Positions 6,587-13,753 of a stretch of 16,557 nucleotides of DNA are shown here, piece after piece; position 1 is the stretch's first letter, and each line of letters begins with the position of its first letter. Both the position numbers and the translations under genes were made by a program. Source of the DNA: JACQAI01 sp035507915 (GTDB lineage: Bacteria > Pseudomonadota > Alphaproteobacteria > Elsterales > Elsteraceae); assembly GCA_035507915.1 (NCBI GenBank), contig DATJNS010000462.1:1-16557 (forward strand). The letters are read 5' to 3'. The notes under the pieces were generated by a model. The model did not search any database. It saw only the letters and a program-made list of their open reading frames with translations, and was not told where the DNA came from.

Positions 6587-7981
6587 ATGCCGGCGCCGCT
6601 CACCCTGTTCGAGAAGATCTGGCGCGACCACGTGGTGGTGACGCGCGACGAGGCGGCGCTGCTCTATGTCGACCGCAACTTCGTCCACGAAGGCTCGTTC
6701 CACGCCTTCGCGAACCTGTGGCACGCCGGCCGCACGGTGCGGCGGCCGCACCAGACCTTCGGCTTCGCCGACCACTACGTGCCGACCAAGGACCGCGACC
6801 GGCCGATCGCCGATCCAGAGATGCGCAACATGGTCGAGCTGTTCGACGCCAACACCGCGCGCGCCGGCATCGAGGCGTACGATCTCGCCGACTCGCGCCA
6901 GGGCATCGTGCACGTCGTCGGACCCGAGCTCGGCCTGACCCAGCCCGGGCTCGTGATCGTGTGCGGCGACAGCCACACCTCGACCCACGGCGCGCTGGGC
7001 GCGCTCGCCTTCGGCATCGGCGCGTCGGAGCTCGAGCACGTGCTGAGCACCCAGACGGTCTGGCAGAAGCGCCCCAGGACGATGCGCATCGCGGTCGACG
7101 GCACGCTCGGTCCGCACGTCACGGCCAAGGACGTGATCCTCGGCATCATCGCCAAGATCGGCGCCGGCGGCGCGGTCGGGCACGTCATCGAGTACGCCGG
7201 CGCGGCGATCCGCGCGCTGTCGGTCGAGGCGCGGCTGACCGTGTGCAACATGTCGATCGAGGCCGGCGCGCGCGCCGGCATGATCGCGCCCGACGACACG
7301 ACCTACGCGTTCCTGCACGGCCGCCCGCGCGCGCCGCAGGGCAAGGACTGGGACGCCGCCTTGGCGCTGTGGCGCGCCTTGCCGTCGGATCCCGACGCGC
7401 GCTTCGACCGCGAGGTTTCGCTCGACGCCGCCGCGCTCGCGCCCACCGTGACTTGGGGCACCAGTCCCGAGGACGCGTTGCCGATCACGGCGCGCGTGCC
7501 CGACCCGGCGTCGGCGCCCGATGCGGCCAAACGCGCCGGCATCGAGCGCGCGCTCGCCTACATGGGGCTGACGCCCGGCATGGCGCTGAGCGACGTGACC
7601 GTCGACCGCGTGTTCATCGGCTCGTGCACCAACAGCCGGCTCGACGATTTGCGCGCCGCTGCCGCGGTCGCGCGCGGCCGCAAGGCGGTGGTGACCGCGC
7701 TGGTGGTGCCGGGCTCGAAGCAGATCAAGCGCGACGCCGAGGCCGAGGGGCTCGACCGCGTGTTCATCGACGCCGGCTTCGAATGGCGCGAGCCCGGTTG
7801 CTCGATGTGCGTCGGCATGAACGGCGACCTGGTCGGCGCCGGCGAGCGCTGTGCGTCGACCTCGAACCGCAATTTCGAGGGCCGCCAGGGCAAGGGCGCG
7901 CGTACCCACCTGATGAGCCCCGCGATGGCCGCCGCCGCCGCGGTCACCGGCAAGCTGACCGACGTGCGTGCGCTCGGGTGA
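6587..7981 (+). CDS. leuC: 3-isopropylmalate dehydratase large subunit
   Basis: A 464-residue aconitase-family protein that, with LeuD, converts 2-isopropylmalate to 3-isopropylmalate in leucine synthesis. The three cysteines that hold the 4Fe-4S cluster are present at 347 (FIGSCTNSR), 405 and 408 (PGCSMCVGMN). Other family landmarks are the FVHEGSFHAF region, CGDSHTSTHGALGALAFGIG, the KDVILGII helix and the closing ASTSNRNFEGRQGKGARTHL. The start ATG at 6587 puts the normal PLTLFEKIWRDHVV at the N-terminus; a TTG at 6551 would add 12 residues that do not match the family. leuD follows after four bases. The active-site-flanking RNFEGRQG and the length are those of LeuC, but an isoform acting on methylmalate or homocitrate cannot be excluded by sequence alone. 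Confidence 0.95.
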   Translation: MPAPLTLFEKIWRDHVVVTRDEAALLYVDRNFVHEGSFHAFANLWHAGRTVRRPHQTFGFADHYVPTKDRDRPIADPEMRNMVELFDANTARAGIEAYDLADSRQGIVHVVGPELGLTQPGLVIVCGDSHTSTHGALGALAFGIGASELEHVLSTQTVWQKRPRTMRIAVDGTLGPHVTAKDVILGIIAKIGAGGAVGHVIEYAGAAIRALSVEARLTVCNMSIEAGARAGMIAPDDTTYAFLHGRPRAPQGKDWDAALALWRALPSDPDARFDREVSLDAAALAPTVTWGTSPEDALPITARVPDPASAPDAAKRAGIERALAYMGLTPGMALSDVTVDRVFIGSCTNSRLDDLRAAAAVARGRKAVVTALVVPGSKQIKRDAEAEGLDRVFIDAGFEWREPGCSMCVGMNGDLVGAGERCASTSNRNFEGRQGKGARTHLMSPAMAAAAAVTGKLTDVRALG

Positions 7982-7985
7982 GACG

Positions 7986-8594
7986 ATGGAGCCATTCCGC
8001 AGCCTGACCGCGGTCGCCGCGCCGCTCGACATGGTCAACGTCAACACCGACCAGATCATCCCGGCGCGTTTCCTGCGCAAGCCGCGCAGCGCCGGCTACG
8101 GCAACTTCCTGTTCAACGACCTGCGCGCGCGGGCCGACGGCGCGCCCAACCCCGACTTCGTGCTCAACCGCGCGCCCTACCAGCCGGCGCGCATCCTGGT
8201 GGCCGGGCGCAATTTCGGCTGCGGATCGAGCCGCGAGGGCGCGGTCTACGCGCTGCACGACGCCGGCTTCCGCGCCGTGATCGCGCCCAGCTTCGGCGAC
8301 ATCTTCTTCAACAACTGCGCCAAGAACGGCGTGGTCGCCGCGGTGCTGCCCGACGACGCGGTCGGCGGCCTGCTGCGCCAGCTCGCGGCGACGCCCGGTG
8401 CCCCAGTCACGGTCGACCTCGAGCACGACACCGTGATCGCGCCCGACGGCGCGCGTCACGGCTTCCAGCTCGAGGCGTCGCGCAAGCACTGCCTGCTCGA
8501 AGGGCTCGACGACATCACGCTGACCTTGCAGCACGAGGCCGCGATCGCCGGCTTCGAGCAGCAGCGCTACGCCGCACTGACCTGGCTCGCCTGA
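7986..8594 (+). CDS. leuD: 3-isopropylmalate dehydratase small subunit
   Basis: A 202-residue swivel-domain subunit that pairs with LeuC. Landmarks are PLDMVNVNTDQIIPARFLRK near the N-terminus, ILVAGRNFGCGSSREGAVYA (the substrate-binding loop) and RAVIAPSFGDIFFNNCAKNG. Its length is standard. It starts four bases after the leuC stop, with GGGTGAG just upstream, so the two subunits are made together. No leuA or leuB is in the window. Its stop codon lies in a hairpin shared with the convergent amine oxidase gene. Confidence 0.95.
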   Translation: MEPFRSLTAVAAPLDMVNVNTDQIIPARFLRKPRSAGYGNFLFNDLRARADGAPNPDFVLNRAPYQPARILVAGRNFGCGSSREGAVYALHDAGFRAVIAPSFGDIFFNNCAKNGVVAAVLPDDAVGGLLRQLAATPGAPVTVDLEHDTVIAPDGARHGFQLEASRKHCLLEGLDDITLTLQHEAAIAGFEQQRYAALTWLA

Positions 8595-8613
8595 CGCCCT
8601 CGTCGCGTCAGGC
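8589..8613. terminator. Candidate bidirectional terminator between leuD and the amine oxidase gene
   Basis: GCCTGACGC (8589-8597) and GCGTCAGGC (8605-8613) are perfect complements and form a 9-bp stem with a 7-base loop. The stem covers both stop codons, leuD TGA (8592-8594) and the TGA of the minus-strand gene (8608-8610). It lies in a 13-base convergent gap. Neither side has a clear T-run, so it is a weak intrinsic terminator at best. Confidence 0.4.
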
Positions 8614-10185
8614 CTGCTTCTCGCGCACCCGTCGGGCGATCTGCTCGACCGCCACGTGGGCCGACAGCACCGCGCCTTCCTGCCAACCGGTGACGTAGGA
8701 CATGTGCTCGCCGGCGAACAGGAACGGGCCGTCGCCCGCGAGCAGCAGCGGGTAGGCGTCGCGGCGCGCTTCGCGGGTCCATTCGGCCCACCCGGCGCCG
8801 CTGAACGGGATCTTCGCCCAGGCGATCGACACGCCCTTGGTCAGCGCGGCGCCGTAGCCCGGATGAACGCGCTCGCCGTCGGCCAACGCGTCGGTCAGGC
8901 GCTGCGCCGGCGATTTGGCGGCGAACGCTTCGCCGAGCCGATCGGTCCAGATATAGGCGCCGACCAGAATGCCCTTGGGCCGATGCAAGCCGGTCGAGGG
9001 GTACCAGATCTGCGTGATGTCGCGGCTGGTCCACGAGATGCCGCCGTAGATCTGATCATCGAGCTCCCAGAAGCGGCGCTCGGCCTGGAATGCCACCTTG
9101 GCCGCCGGAACGTAGGGGAGCGCGGCGATCGCGCGCTTGATCTCGGGCGCGAAGTCGGCATCGAGCGTGCGCAAAATCGGAAACGGGATCGTGCAGATCA
9201 CGTAGGCGGCATCGAGCGCGCTGCCGGCGCCGGTCTTGCGGTCGCGCCACACGATGCGGGCGCCGATGCCGGCCCGGCGCAGCTCGATCACCTCGGCGTC
9301 GTAGGTGATCACCCGGCCGAGCCGGCGCCCGAAGGCCTCGCCGATGCGGCCCATGCCGCCGACCGGCTGCAGCATGGTGGCCGCCTGGGTGAACGCCTCG
9401 CCGAACTGCGTCTTCGCCTCCCAGAAGTCGGACATCAGCAGCTGGCCGAGGTCGAGCGGCTGGGCGACGGTGCCCTGCTCGGTGCCGGCGCCCGGCGCGA
9501 CCGCGAAGCCGGCGCGCGACGAGCCGCGATAGCGCAGCGATGGGTCGAGCGCGCCGAACGCGCGCAGCCAGGCGCGCAGCCTCTCCTTGTCCTCGACCGA
9601 CACCGGCTCGTCGAGCCGGTCGCGATCGAGCGCCTTGGCGGCGAGCTCGGCGACGAACCCACGCATGTCGTTGATCACGGCACGCGCGCGCTGCGGCTTG
9701 CCGTCGAACGCGGCATCGTCCTGAAGAAGGGCCGCCCGATTGTCGTTGATCATCACCTCGAGCGGCACGCCGAGCTCGCGGCAATAGCCGAGAATGCCCT
9801 GGTGGTGCCCCGGCAGGCGGGCCGGCCCGGGATTGACGTACAGATGTTCGTCGCGATCCCAGACGACGCTCTGAGTCGAGTCGATCTCCTCGATCGTGTC
9901 GCCCGCGCGCAGGCTCCAGTTGCGGCCACCCGGGCGCCGGCGCGCCTCGAGCAGCCGGCACGCGTAGCCTGCCTTGCCGAGCTCGTACGCCGCGACCATG
10001 CCGGCGATGCCGGCGCCCAGGATCACGACCGTCTGACCGCGGCCCGATCCGGGCGGCAGCGCGGGCGGACCGGCATATCCGGCCGGAACCGGCAGCAGCC
10101 CCATCGCCGCCATGGTGCGGTAGGCCGCTGCGGCGCCGCCGGCGCGACCGACCAGATGAATGAAGCGGCGGCGCGACAGCGCCAT
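8608..10185 (-). CDS. Flavin amine oxidase family protein with Tat-type signal
   Basis: A 525-residue FAD enzyme of the monoamine oxidase / L-amino acid oxidase family, which oxidises amines to imines with release of hydrogen peroxide. The N-terminus LSRRRFIHLVGRAGGAAAAY matches a twin-arginine signal, so the folded flavoprotein is likely exported. The FAD site reads VVILGAGIAGMVAAYELGKA (GxGxxG at 57-62), with acidic Glu80 and PGGRNW at 85-90. The C-terminus has FLFAGEHMSYVTGWQEGAVL, the second FAD-binding motif. The length fits the family. The start ATG has no clear binding site of its own; it lies six bases after the stop of the small upstream frame and may depend on it for translation. 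The substrate is unknown; an amino acid is suggested by that upstream frame. Confidence 0.9.
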   Translation of the reverse strand: MALSRRRFIHLVGRAGGAAAAYRTMAAMGLLPVPAGYAGPPALPPGSGRGQTVVILGAGIAGMVAAYELGKAGYACRLLEARRRPGGRNWSLRAGDTIEEIDSTQSVVWDRDEHLYVNPGPARLPGHHQGILGYCRELGVPLEVMINDNRAALLQDDAAFDGKPQRARAVINDMRGFVAELAAKALDRDRLDEPVSVEDKERLRAWLRAFGALDPSLRYRGSSRAGFAVAPGAGTEQGTVAQPLDLGQLLMSDFWEAKTQFGEAFTQAATMLQPVGGMGRIGEAFGRRLGRVITYDAEVIELRRAGIGARIVWRDRKTGAGSALDAAYVICTIPFPILRTLDADFAPEIKRAIAALPYVPAAKVAFQAERRFWELDDQIYGGISWTSRDITQIWYPSTGLHRPKGILVGAYIWTDRLGEAFAAKSPAQRLTDALADGERVHPGYGAALTKGVSIAWAKIPFSGAGWAEWTREARRDAYPLLLAGDGPFLFAGEHMSYVTGWQEGAVLSAHVAVEQIARRVREKQA

Positions 10186-10191
10186 CGCGGA

Positions 10192-10338
10192 CTAGCGGCT
10201 CGGCATCTGGTCGGCGTTGGCCGACGTGACGCCCTTCCCCTCGGCATCGATCAGCGCATGGATCGACCACTTGGCGATGTCGCACAACGCGTCATCGTGG
10301 TGGCGCACCGCCGGACCGAGCGGCGTCACTGACAGCAT
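10192..10338 (-). CDS. 48-residue small protein resembling an internal piece of an AapJ-type amino-acid binding protein
   Basis: A short frame running from ATG (10336-10338) to TAG (10192-10194). The start has a textbook site, AAGGAG seven bases upstream. The translation includes TPLGPAVRHHDD, CDIAKWSIHALIDAEGKG and GVTSANADQM. This is the pattern of the mid-to-late part of general L-amino acid ABC transporter binding proteins (AapJ/BztA type), where PLGP.VR.GD..W.DIVKW is followed by AEE.GVT.ANVD. The rest of the binding protein is missing on both sides. The end is six bases from the amine oxidase start, so it may be a translated leader coupled to that gene or a remnant of a lost transporter gene. 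Similarity is from recall of the family, not from a search. Confidence 0.6.
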   Translation of the reverse strand: MLSVTPLGPAVRHHDDALCDIAKWSIHALIDAEGKGVTSANADQMPSR

Positions 10339-10367
10339 GGCGTTCTCCTTCCGGCAGGGCGGACGCC

Positions 10368-10373
10368 ACTATA
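10368..10373 (-). promoter_or_regulatory. Possible -10 box for the small ORF and amine oxidase unit
   Basis: On the minus strand TATAGT (four to five of six consensus matches) lies 30 bases before the ATG of the 48-codon frame. It would give a short leader that contains the AAGGAG site. The matching -35 region is poor (GCGTCA at 17 bases). Confidence 0.3.
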
Positions 10374-10389
10374 GGACGCGGGCGCACCG

Positions 10390-10418
10390 CTGACGCGGCG
10401 ATTCCGCTGCGCTAGACT
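10390..10418 (+). promoter_or_regulatory. Putative promoter of the extradiol dioxygenase gene
   Basis: CTGACG (10390-10395) and TAGACT (10413-10418) are separated by 17 bases, each with four of six matches to the sigma70 consensus. A start near 10425 would leave a leader of about 20 bases holding the AAGGAGG binding site. The opposite-strand promoter of the amine oxidase unit lies within 20 bases, so the two may compete. Confidence 0.4.
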
Positions 10419-10445
10419 TCGCGCGACCCGACAAGGAGGCGGCCG

Positions 10446-11510
10446 ATGGCGGATATCCTCGGTCTCGGCGTGACCCACTATCCCGGCCTGATGGCGCCCG
10501 AGGGCGAGATGCACGCGGTGCTGACGCGCGCGCTCGACTCGAGCCGCGTGCCCGCCGAACTCAAGGATCCGGCGCGCTGGCCGGCGCCGATGCGCCGCGA
10601 GTGGGAGGCCAATCGCGACGCCGGCGCGGCGCGCGAGCATCGGCGCCGCCTGGTCGCCGGCTTCCGTGCCGTGCGCCAGGCGCTCGACGCCTTCAAGCCC
10701 GACCTCGTCGTGGTGTGGGGCGACGACCAATACGAGAATTTCCGCGAGGACGGCGTGCCGGCGTTCTGCGTGTTCGCGCTCGACGCGATCGAGTCGCGGC
10801 CCTTCGAGCGGAAGGGCTTCTACCGCGCCGACAACGTCTGGGGCGAGCCGCGCGACACCGTGCTCCGCACGGTCGGGCATCCGGCGGGCGCGTCGCTGAT
10901 CGCCGCGCAGCTGCTGCGGCGCGGCTTCGACGTCGCCTACGCCTACCGCATGCGCTATGAGCTCGGCCTGCCGCACGCGTTCATCAACACGCTGCTCTAT
11001 CTCGACTACGACCGCACCGGCTTCCCCTATCCGGTCGTGCCGTTCCACGTGAACTGCTACGGCTCGTCGGTGATCTCCAAGCGCGGCGCGGCGGCGCATT
11101 TCGACGGCCAGGGCGCCGCGCCATTCGATCCGCCGAGCCCGAGCCCGGGCCGCTGCTTCGCGCTCGGCGCCGAGGTGGCGCGCATCCTTCAGGCCAGCCC
11201 GTGGCGGGTCGCGCTGATCAGCTCGTCGAGCTGGTCGCACGCCTTCCTGACCGAGAAGAACCACTGGCTCTATCCCGACACCGTGGCCGACCGCGCGCGC
11301 TTCGAGGAGCTCGAGGGCGGACGGTTCGCGCGCTGGGGCGAGCTCACAACGGACGAGATCGAGGCCGCCGGTCAGCACGAGTTCCTCAACTGGGTCTGCC
11401 TGGCGGGCGCGATGAGCGCGCTCGAGCGCCGTGCCGAGATCGTCGACTACGTCGAGTCGTTCATCTTCAACTCGGACAAGTGCTTCGCGGTGTTCCGCCC
11501 GGCGGCGTAG
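10446..11510 (+). CDS. Class III extradiol ring-cleavage dioxygenase, LigB-like subunit
   Basis: A 354-residue cytoplasmic protein of the LigB/PCA 4,5-dioxygenase beta-subunit superfamily, which uses non-heme Fe(II) to open catechol-type rings. Features are GLGVTHYPG (His11, first iron-site candidate), DLVVVWGDDQYENF (Asp93-94 region), LPHAFINTL (His177), PVVPFHVNCYG (His201) and SSSSWSHAFL (His265). The ATG is six bases after AAGGAGG, one of the best binding sites here. It is a single-gene transcription unit with its own likely promoter, divergent from the amine oxidase. The alpha subunit LigA is not seen nearby, so it may work alone. The true substrate is unknown. Its last 44 bases overlap the end of the convergent response regulator gene. 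Confidence 0.85.
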   Translation: MADILGLGVTHYPGLMAPEGEMHAVLTRALDSSRVPAELKDPARWPAPMRREWEANRDAGAAREHRRRLVAGFRAVRQALDAFKPDLVVVWGDDQYENFREDGVPAFCVFALDAIESRPFERKGFYRADNVWGEPRDTVLRTVGHPAGASLIAAQLLRRGFDVAYAYRMRYELGLPHAFINTLLYLDYDRTGFPYPVVPFHVNCYGSSVISKRGAAAHFDGQGAAPFDPPSPSPGRCFALGAEVARILQASPWRVALISSSSWSHAFLTEKNHWLYPDTVADRARFEELEGGRFARWGELTTDEIEAAGQHEFLNWVCLAGAMSALERRAEIVDYVESFIFNSDKCFAVFRPAA

Positions 11511-11904
11511 GACCGGCGGGCCCGGCGAGGCGCGTCGGCGCGAGCTTGCGCGCGATCGCCTCGAGCAGCTCGCCGACCCGATAGGGCTTGAGGAGGAAGG
11601 CGTCGGCCGCCGGCAACTCGGCGTCGCGCGGCGGCATGCCGCTGGTCAGGATCACGCGCAGGCTCGGATTGTCGCGGCGCGCTTCGCGGACCATCGCGAG
11701 GCCGTCGAGACGACCCGGCAGGCCGAGGTCGACGATCGCCAGGTCGACCGCACGCTCGCGCAGCAGCGCCAGGCCCTCGACGCCGCTGGCGGCCGCCGTG
11801 ACCTCGTAGCCCGCATCGCCCACCGCGGTGGCGAGCGCCATGCGCAACAGCGGCTCGTCCTCGATCAACGCGATGGTCGGCCGCTTCGCCTTCAACGCGG
11901 ACAC
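11467..11904 (-). CDS. Single-domain response regulator
   Basis: A 145-residue receiver-domain protein with no output domain. It has the acidic pocket IALIEDEPLL (15-17), the phosphorylation site AIVDLGLPG (Asp59), the switch residue in VILTSGMPP (Thr87 region) and the Lys106 of FLLKPYR. The start chosen is GTG 11902-11904, which has GAGG six bases upstream and gives the normal short N-terminus; an ATG at 11937 would add 11 residues with no binding site. The final 15 residues (a Pro/Gly/Thr-rich tail) are encoded inside the end of the opposite-strand dioxygenase gene. No histidine kinase is in the window, so its partner is unknown. It may act as a phosphorelay intermediate or by protein contact. 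Confidence 0.85.
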   Translation of the reverse strand: MSALKAKRPTIALIEDEPLLRMALATAVGDAGYEVTAAASGVEGLALLRERAVDLAIVDLGLPGRLDGLAMVREARRDNPSLRVILTSGMPPRDAELPAADAFLLKPYRVGELLEAIARKLAPTRLAGPAGPTPPGGTPRSTCPS

Positions 11905-11968
11905 GCGGGTCCTCGACCTGTCACACGCCCCAACCATCGAGGAACGCGCGAGGATAGGCGCGCGGTTC

Positions 11969-11994
11969 ACGGCTAGAGCATATGGCCTAGCCGT
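11969..11994. terminator. Inverted repeat after the luciferase-like gene, possible terminator
   Basis: ACGGCTAG (11969-11976) and CTAGCCGT (11987-11994) pair perfectly around a 10-base loop containing CATATG; a further three pairs form after a one-base bulge. It follows the stop of the upstream minus-strand gene by 12 bases and precedes the response regulator. There is no T-run, so it could equally be an operator for the regulator gene. Confidence 0.35.
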
Positions 11995-12005
11995 AACGCC
12001 TTGGG

Positions 12006-12824
12006 TCAGCCGGTCGGCCCCGGCGCGAGAAGCGCGAGCACGCTCGCATCGTCGGGGCCGATCGGCCGCACCACCAGCTCGTCGACGCCGGCGTCTTGCC
12101 ACGCCGCGAGGTCGGCCTGGTCGCGCAACACGAGGCCGAGCGCTGCCGTCTCGTCGAGGTTGTCGGGATCGAGCCCCTGCAGCTCGAGCGACTTTCGATA
12201 GACCGCGAGCCGCCGATAGAAGGTCAGGTTGTCGGCCAGCGCGGCCACGGCGGCGGCGCGCGTGCCCGCGAACCCGCGCACGAAGCAGGCGATCGGAAAG
12301 GCCGGCCCGACGCGGCGGCGCACCTCGCGCACGTAGTCCGGGGTCGCCCAGTTGAGCACCACGCCGTCGGCGACGCGCGCGGCGAGATCGATCATCCTGG
12401 GACGCAGCGCGGCGAACCAGATCGGCGGCGCCGGTTGGCTCACGTCGGGGACCAGCCGGCCGCGCCAATGATCGCGCACCGCCGCCGTGACGCGCTCCAT
12501 CGCGGCGAGCGGCGACGCCGGCTGCGGCACCTCGGGATTGTTGCCGATGCCGAGCCCGAGACGGAAGCGGCCGCGCGACAGCTCCTGCACCGTGATCGCC
12601 GCACGCGCGAGCGCGCCGGGGTCGCGCGTGACCGCCGAGACGATGCCGGTGGCGAGCGCCAGCCGGCTGGTCCGCGCGGCCCACAGCGCGCACACCGTGA
12701 AGGCGTCCCACGCCACGCCCTCGGCGCGCCACAGGCCGTGATAGCCGTGCGCTTCGGCCAGCGGCGCCAGCGCGGCCAGCGCCTCGAGCGGCCGCGTGAC
12801 GCCGGGGGTCAGCGAGAGCTTCAC
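12006..12824 (-). CDS. Luciferase-like (LLM class) flavin or F420-dependent oxidoreductase
   Basis: A 272-residue TIM-barrel protein of the bacterial luciferase / F420-dependent family. It starts LSLTPGVTRPLEAL, then has AEAHGYHGLWRAEGVAWDAF, LALATGIVSAVTRDPGALAR, the LSRGRFRLGLGIGNNPEV motif, and PPIWFAALRPRMIDLAARVA with GVVLNW (barrel strand and phosphate-site region). The start is GTG 12822-12824, overlapping the stop of the methyltransferase gene (GTGA), which suggests coupling; reading further upstream would re-use the basic repeat tail of that gene in another frame. It is slightly short for the family (300 to 350 is common). Cofactor, FMN or F420, and substrate cannot be told from sequence here. 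A second family member lies at 13754-14749. Confidence 0.85.
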   Translation of the reverse strand: MKLSLTPGVTRPLEALAALAPLAEAHGYHGLWRAEGVAWDAFTVCALWAARTSRLALATGIVSAVTRDPGALARAAITVQELSRGRFRLGLGIGNNPEVPQPASPLAAMERVTAAVRDHWRGRLVPDVSQPAPPIWFAALRPRMIDLAARVADGVVLNWATPDYVREVRRRVGPAFPIACFVRGFAGTRAAAVAALADNLTFYRRLAVYRKSLELQGLDPDNLDETAALGLVLRDQADLAAWQDAGVDELVVRPIGPDDASVLALLAPGPTG

Positions 12825-13615
12825 GCCGCGAGCTTGCGGCGGGCCGGCTTTCGCGCGGACGGTTTCCTCGGTGCCGGTTTCCGCGCCGCGGGCTTGCGGC
12901 GCGGCGCCGCGCGCCGAGCGACGCACACCCAGTCGTACGGCAGGCCGACGCCGCGCTTGCGTGGCGTCGACAGCCCTTCCTCCGACCACGGGTAGTAGAG
13001 CGGGGCGATGCGTTCGACGATCATCCCGTGCTCGGCCAGCACGGCGGCCAGCTCCGCGCGCGCGAAGTGCTTCTGCACCGCGCCGCTACGCGCCAGCAGG
13101 CCGGTCGCCTGGGCGCGCCTGGTCGCGGGCCGCCCGTGCTCGACGACGTGGACCATGCAGGCCGACTCGATCGACGGCAGCACCAACAGGACGTAGCCGC
13201 GCGGCTTGGCGACCGCGGCGAGCGCCGACCACAGGCCGTTGCGCCGCGCCGTCGATGGCGAGGTGATGACGTTCATGCACACCGCGAGGTCGGCGCAGGG
13301 GCCGAACGCCTCGCCGGCGCGCGCCATGTCCATCGCCTTCCAGGTGACGCCGGGCAGCTCGGGGCAGCGGGCTTGCGCGCGCTCGACCATGCGCGGCGCG
13401 AAGTCGATGCCGATGACGCGGCGGAAGCGCTCGCCGTACTGCTTGATGAAAGTGCCGAGCCCGCAACCGAGATCGAGCAGCACCGGATTGGCCTTCGGCA
13501 GGCGCAACGCGTTCACGAGCCGCTCGACCTGCTTCTTCTTGTCGGTGCGCGTGACGTCGCAGACTTGCGTTTCGAACTCGTCGGCGAGTCGGTTCCATTC
13601 AGCTCGCTTCAACAC
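12821..13615 (-). CDS. Class I SAM-dependent methyltransferase with a basic RKPxx repeat tail
   Basis: A 264-residue protein. The Rossmann methyltransferase core shows motif I (PVLLDLGCGLGTFIKQYG, 45-61), the acidic strand RVIGIDFAPRMVERA, the AMDMARAGE region and the late AVCMNVITSPSTA. The last 25 residues are five tandem pentads, RKPAA, RKPAP, RKPSA, RKPAR and RKLAA (240-264), a histone-H1-like basic tail that may bind nucleic acid or another acidic surface. Starts: GTG 13613-13615 is used; the next codon, TTG 13610-13612, has better spacing from AAGG (six bases) and would remove one residue. GTG 13640-13642 adds nine poorly supported residues. It is first in the operon with the luciferase-like gene. 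The substrate is unknown; small-molecule, protein or nucleic acid methylation are all open. Confidence 0.85.
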   Translation of the reverse strand: MLKRAEWNRLADEFETQVCDVTRTDKKKQVERLVNALRLPKANPVLLDLGCGLGTFIKQYGERFRRVIGIDFAPRMVERAQARCPELPGVTWKAMDMARAGEAFGPCADLAVCMNVITSPSTARRNGLWSALAAVAKPRGYVLLVLPSIESACMVHVVEHGRPATRRAQATGLLARSGAVQKHFARAELAAVLAEHGMIVERIAPLYYPWSEEGLSTPRKRGVGLPYDWVCVARRAAPRRKPAARKPAPRKPSARKPARRKLAA

Positions 13616-13687
13616 GCACCTTGAATGCCGTGATCGTTGCACGGGAGTCTAGGGAACCACGCGCGCGACCTCAACACTCAATGCGCG

Positions 13688-13703
13688 TCGATTCGCGAAT
13701 CGA
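13688..13703. promoter_or_regulatory. 16-bp perfect palindrome in a divergent intergenic region, candidate operator
   Basis: TCGATTCGCGAATCGA reads the same on both strands. It lies between the methyltransferase (minus) and the second luciferase-like gene (plus), 50 bases before the ATG of the latter. A dimeric repressor or activator controlling one or both units is a natural reading. The same TCGCGA core recurs six bases on (13706-13711). Confidence 0.4.
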
Positions 13704-13753
13704 GTCGCGAGCGATGCGTCGGTGATGCATGCTGAACGTCGAGGGTGAATGCG

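Noticed and set aside
13640..13642. GTG upstream start for the methyltransferase
   Set aside because: No ribosome site upstream and nine unremarkable extra residues; GTG 13615 or TTG 13612 fit better.
13745..13747. GTG as start of the second luciferase-like gene
   Set aside because: It overlaps the GAGGG site that serves the ATG at 13754, and the protein family begins at MRFGLF.
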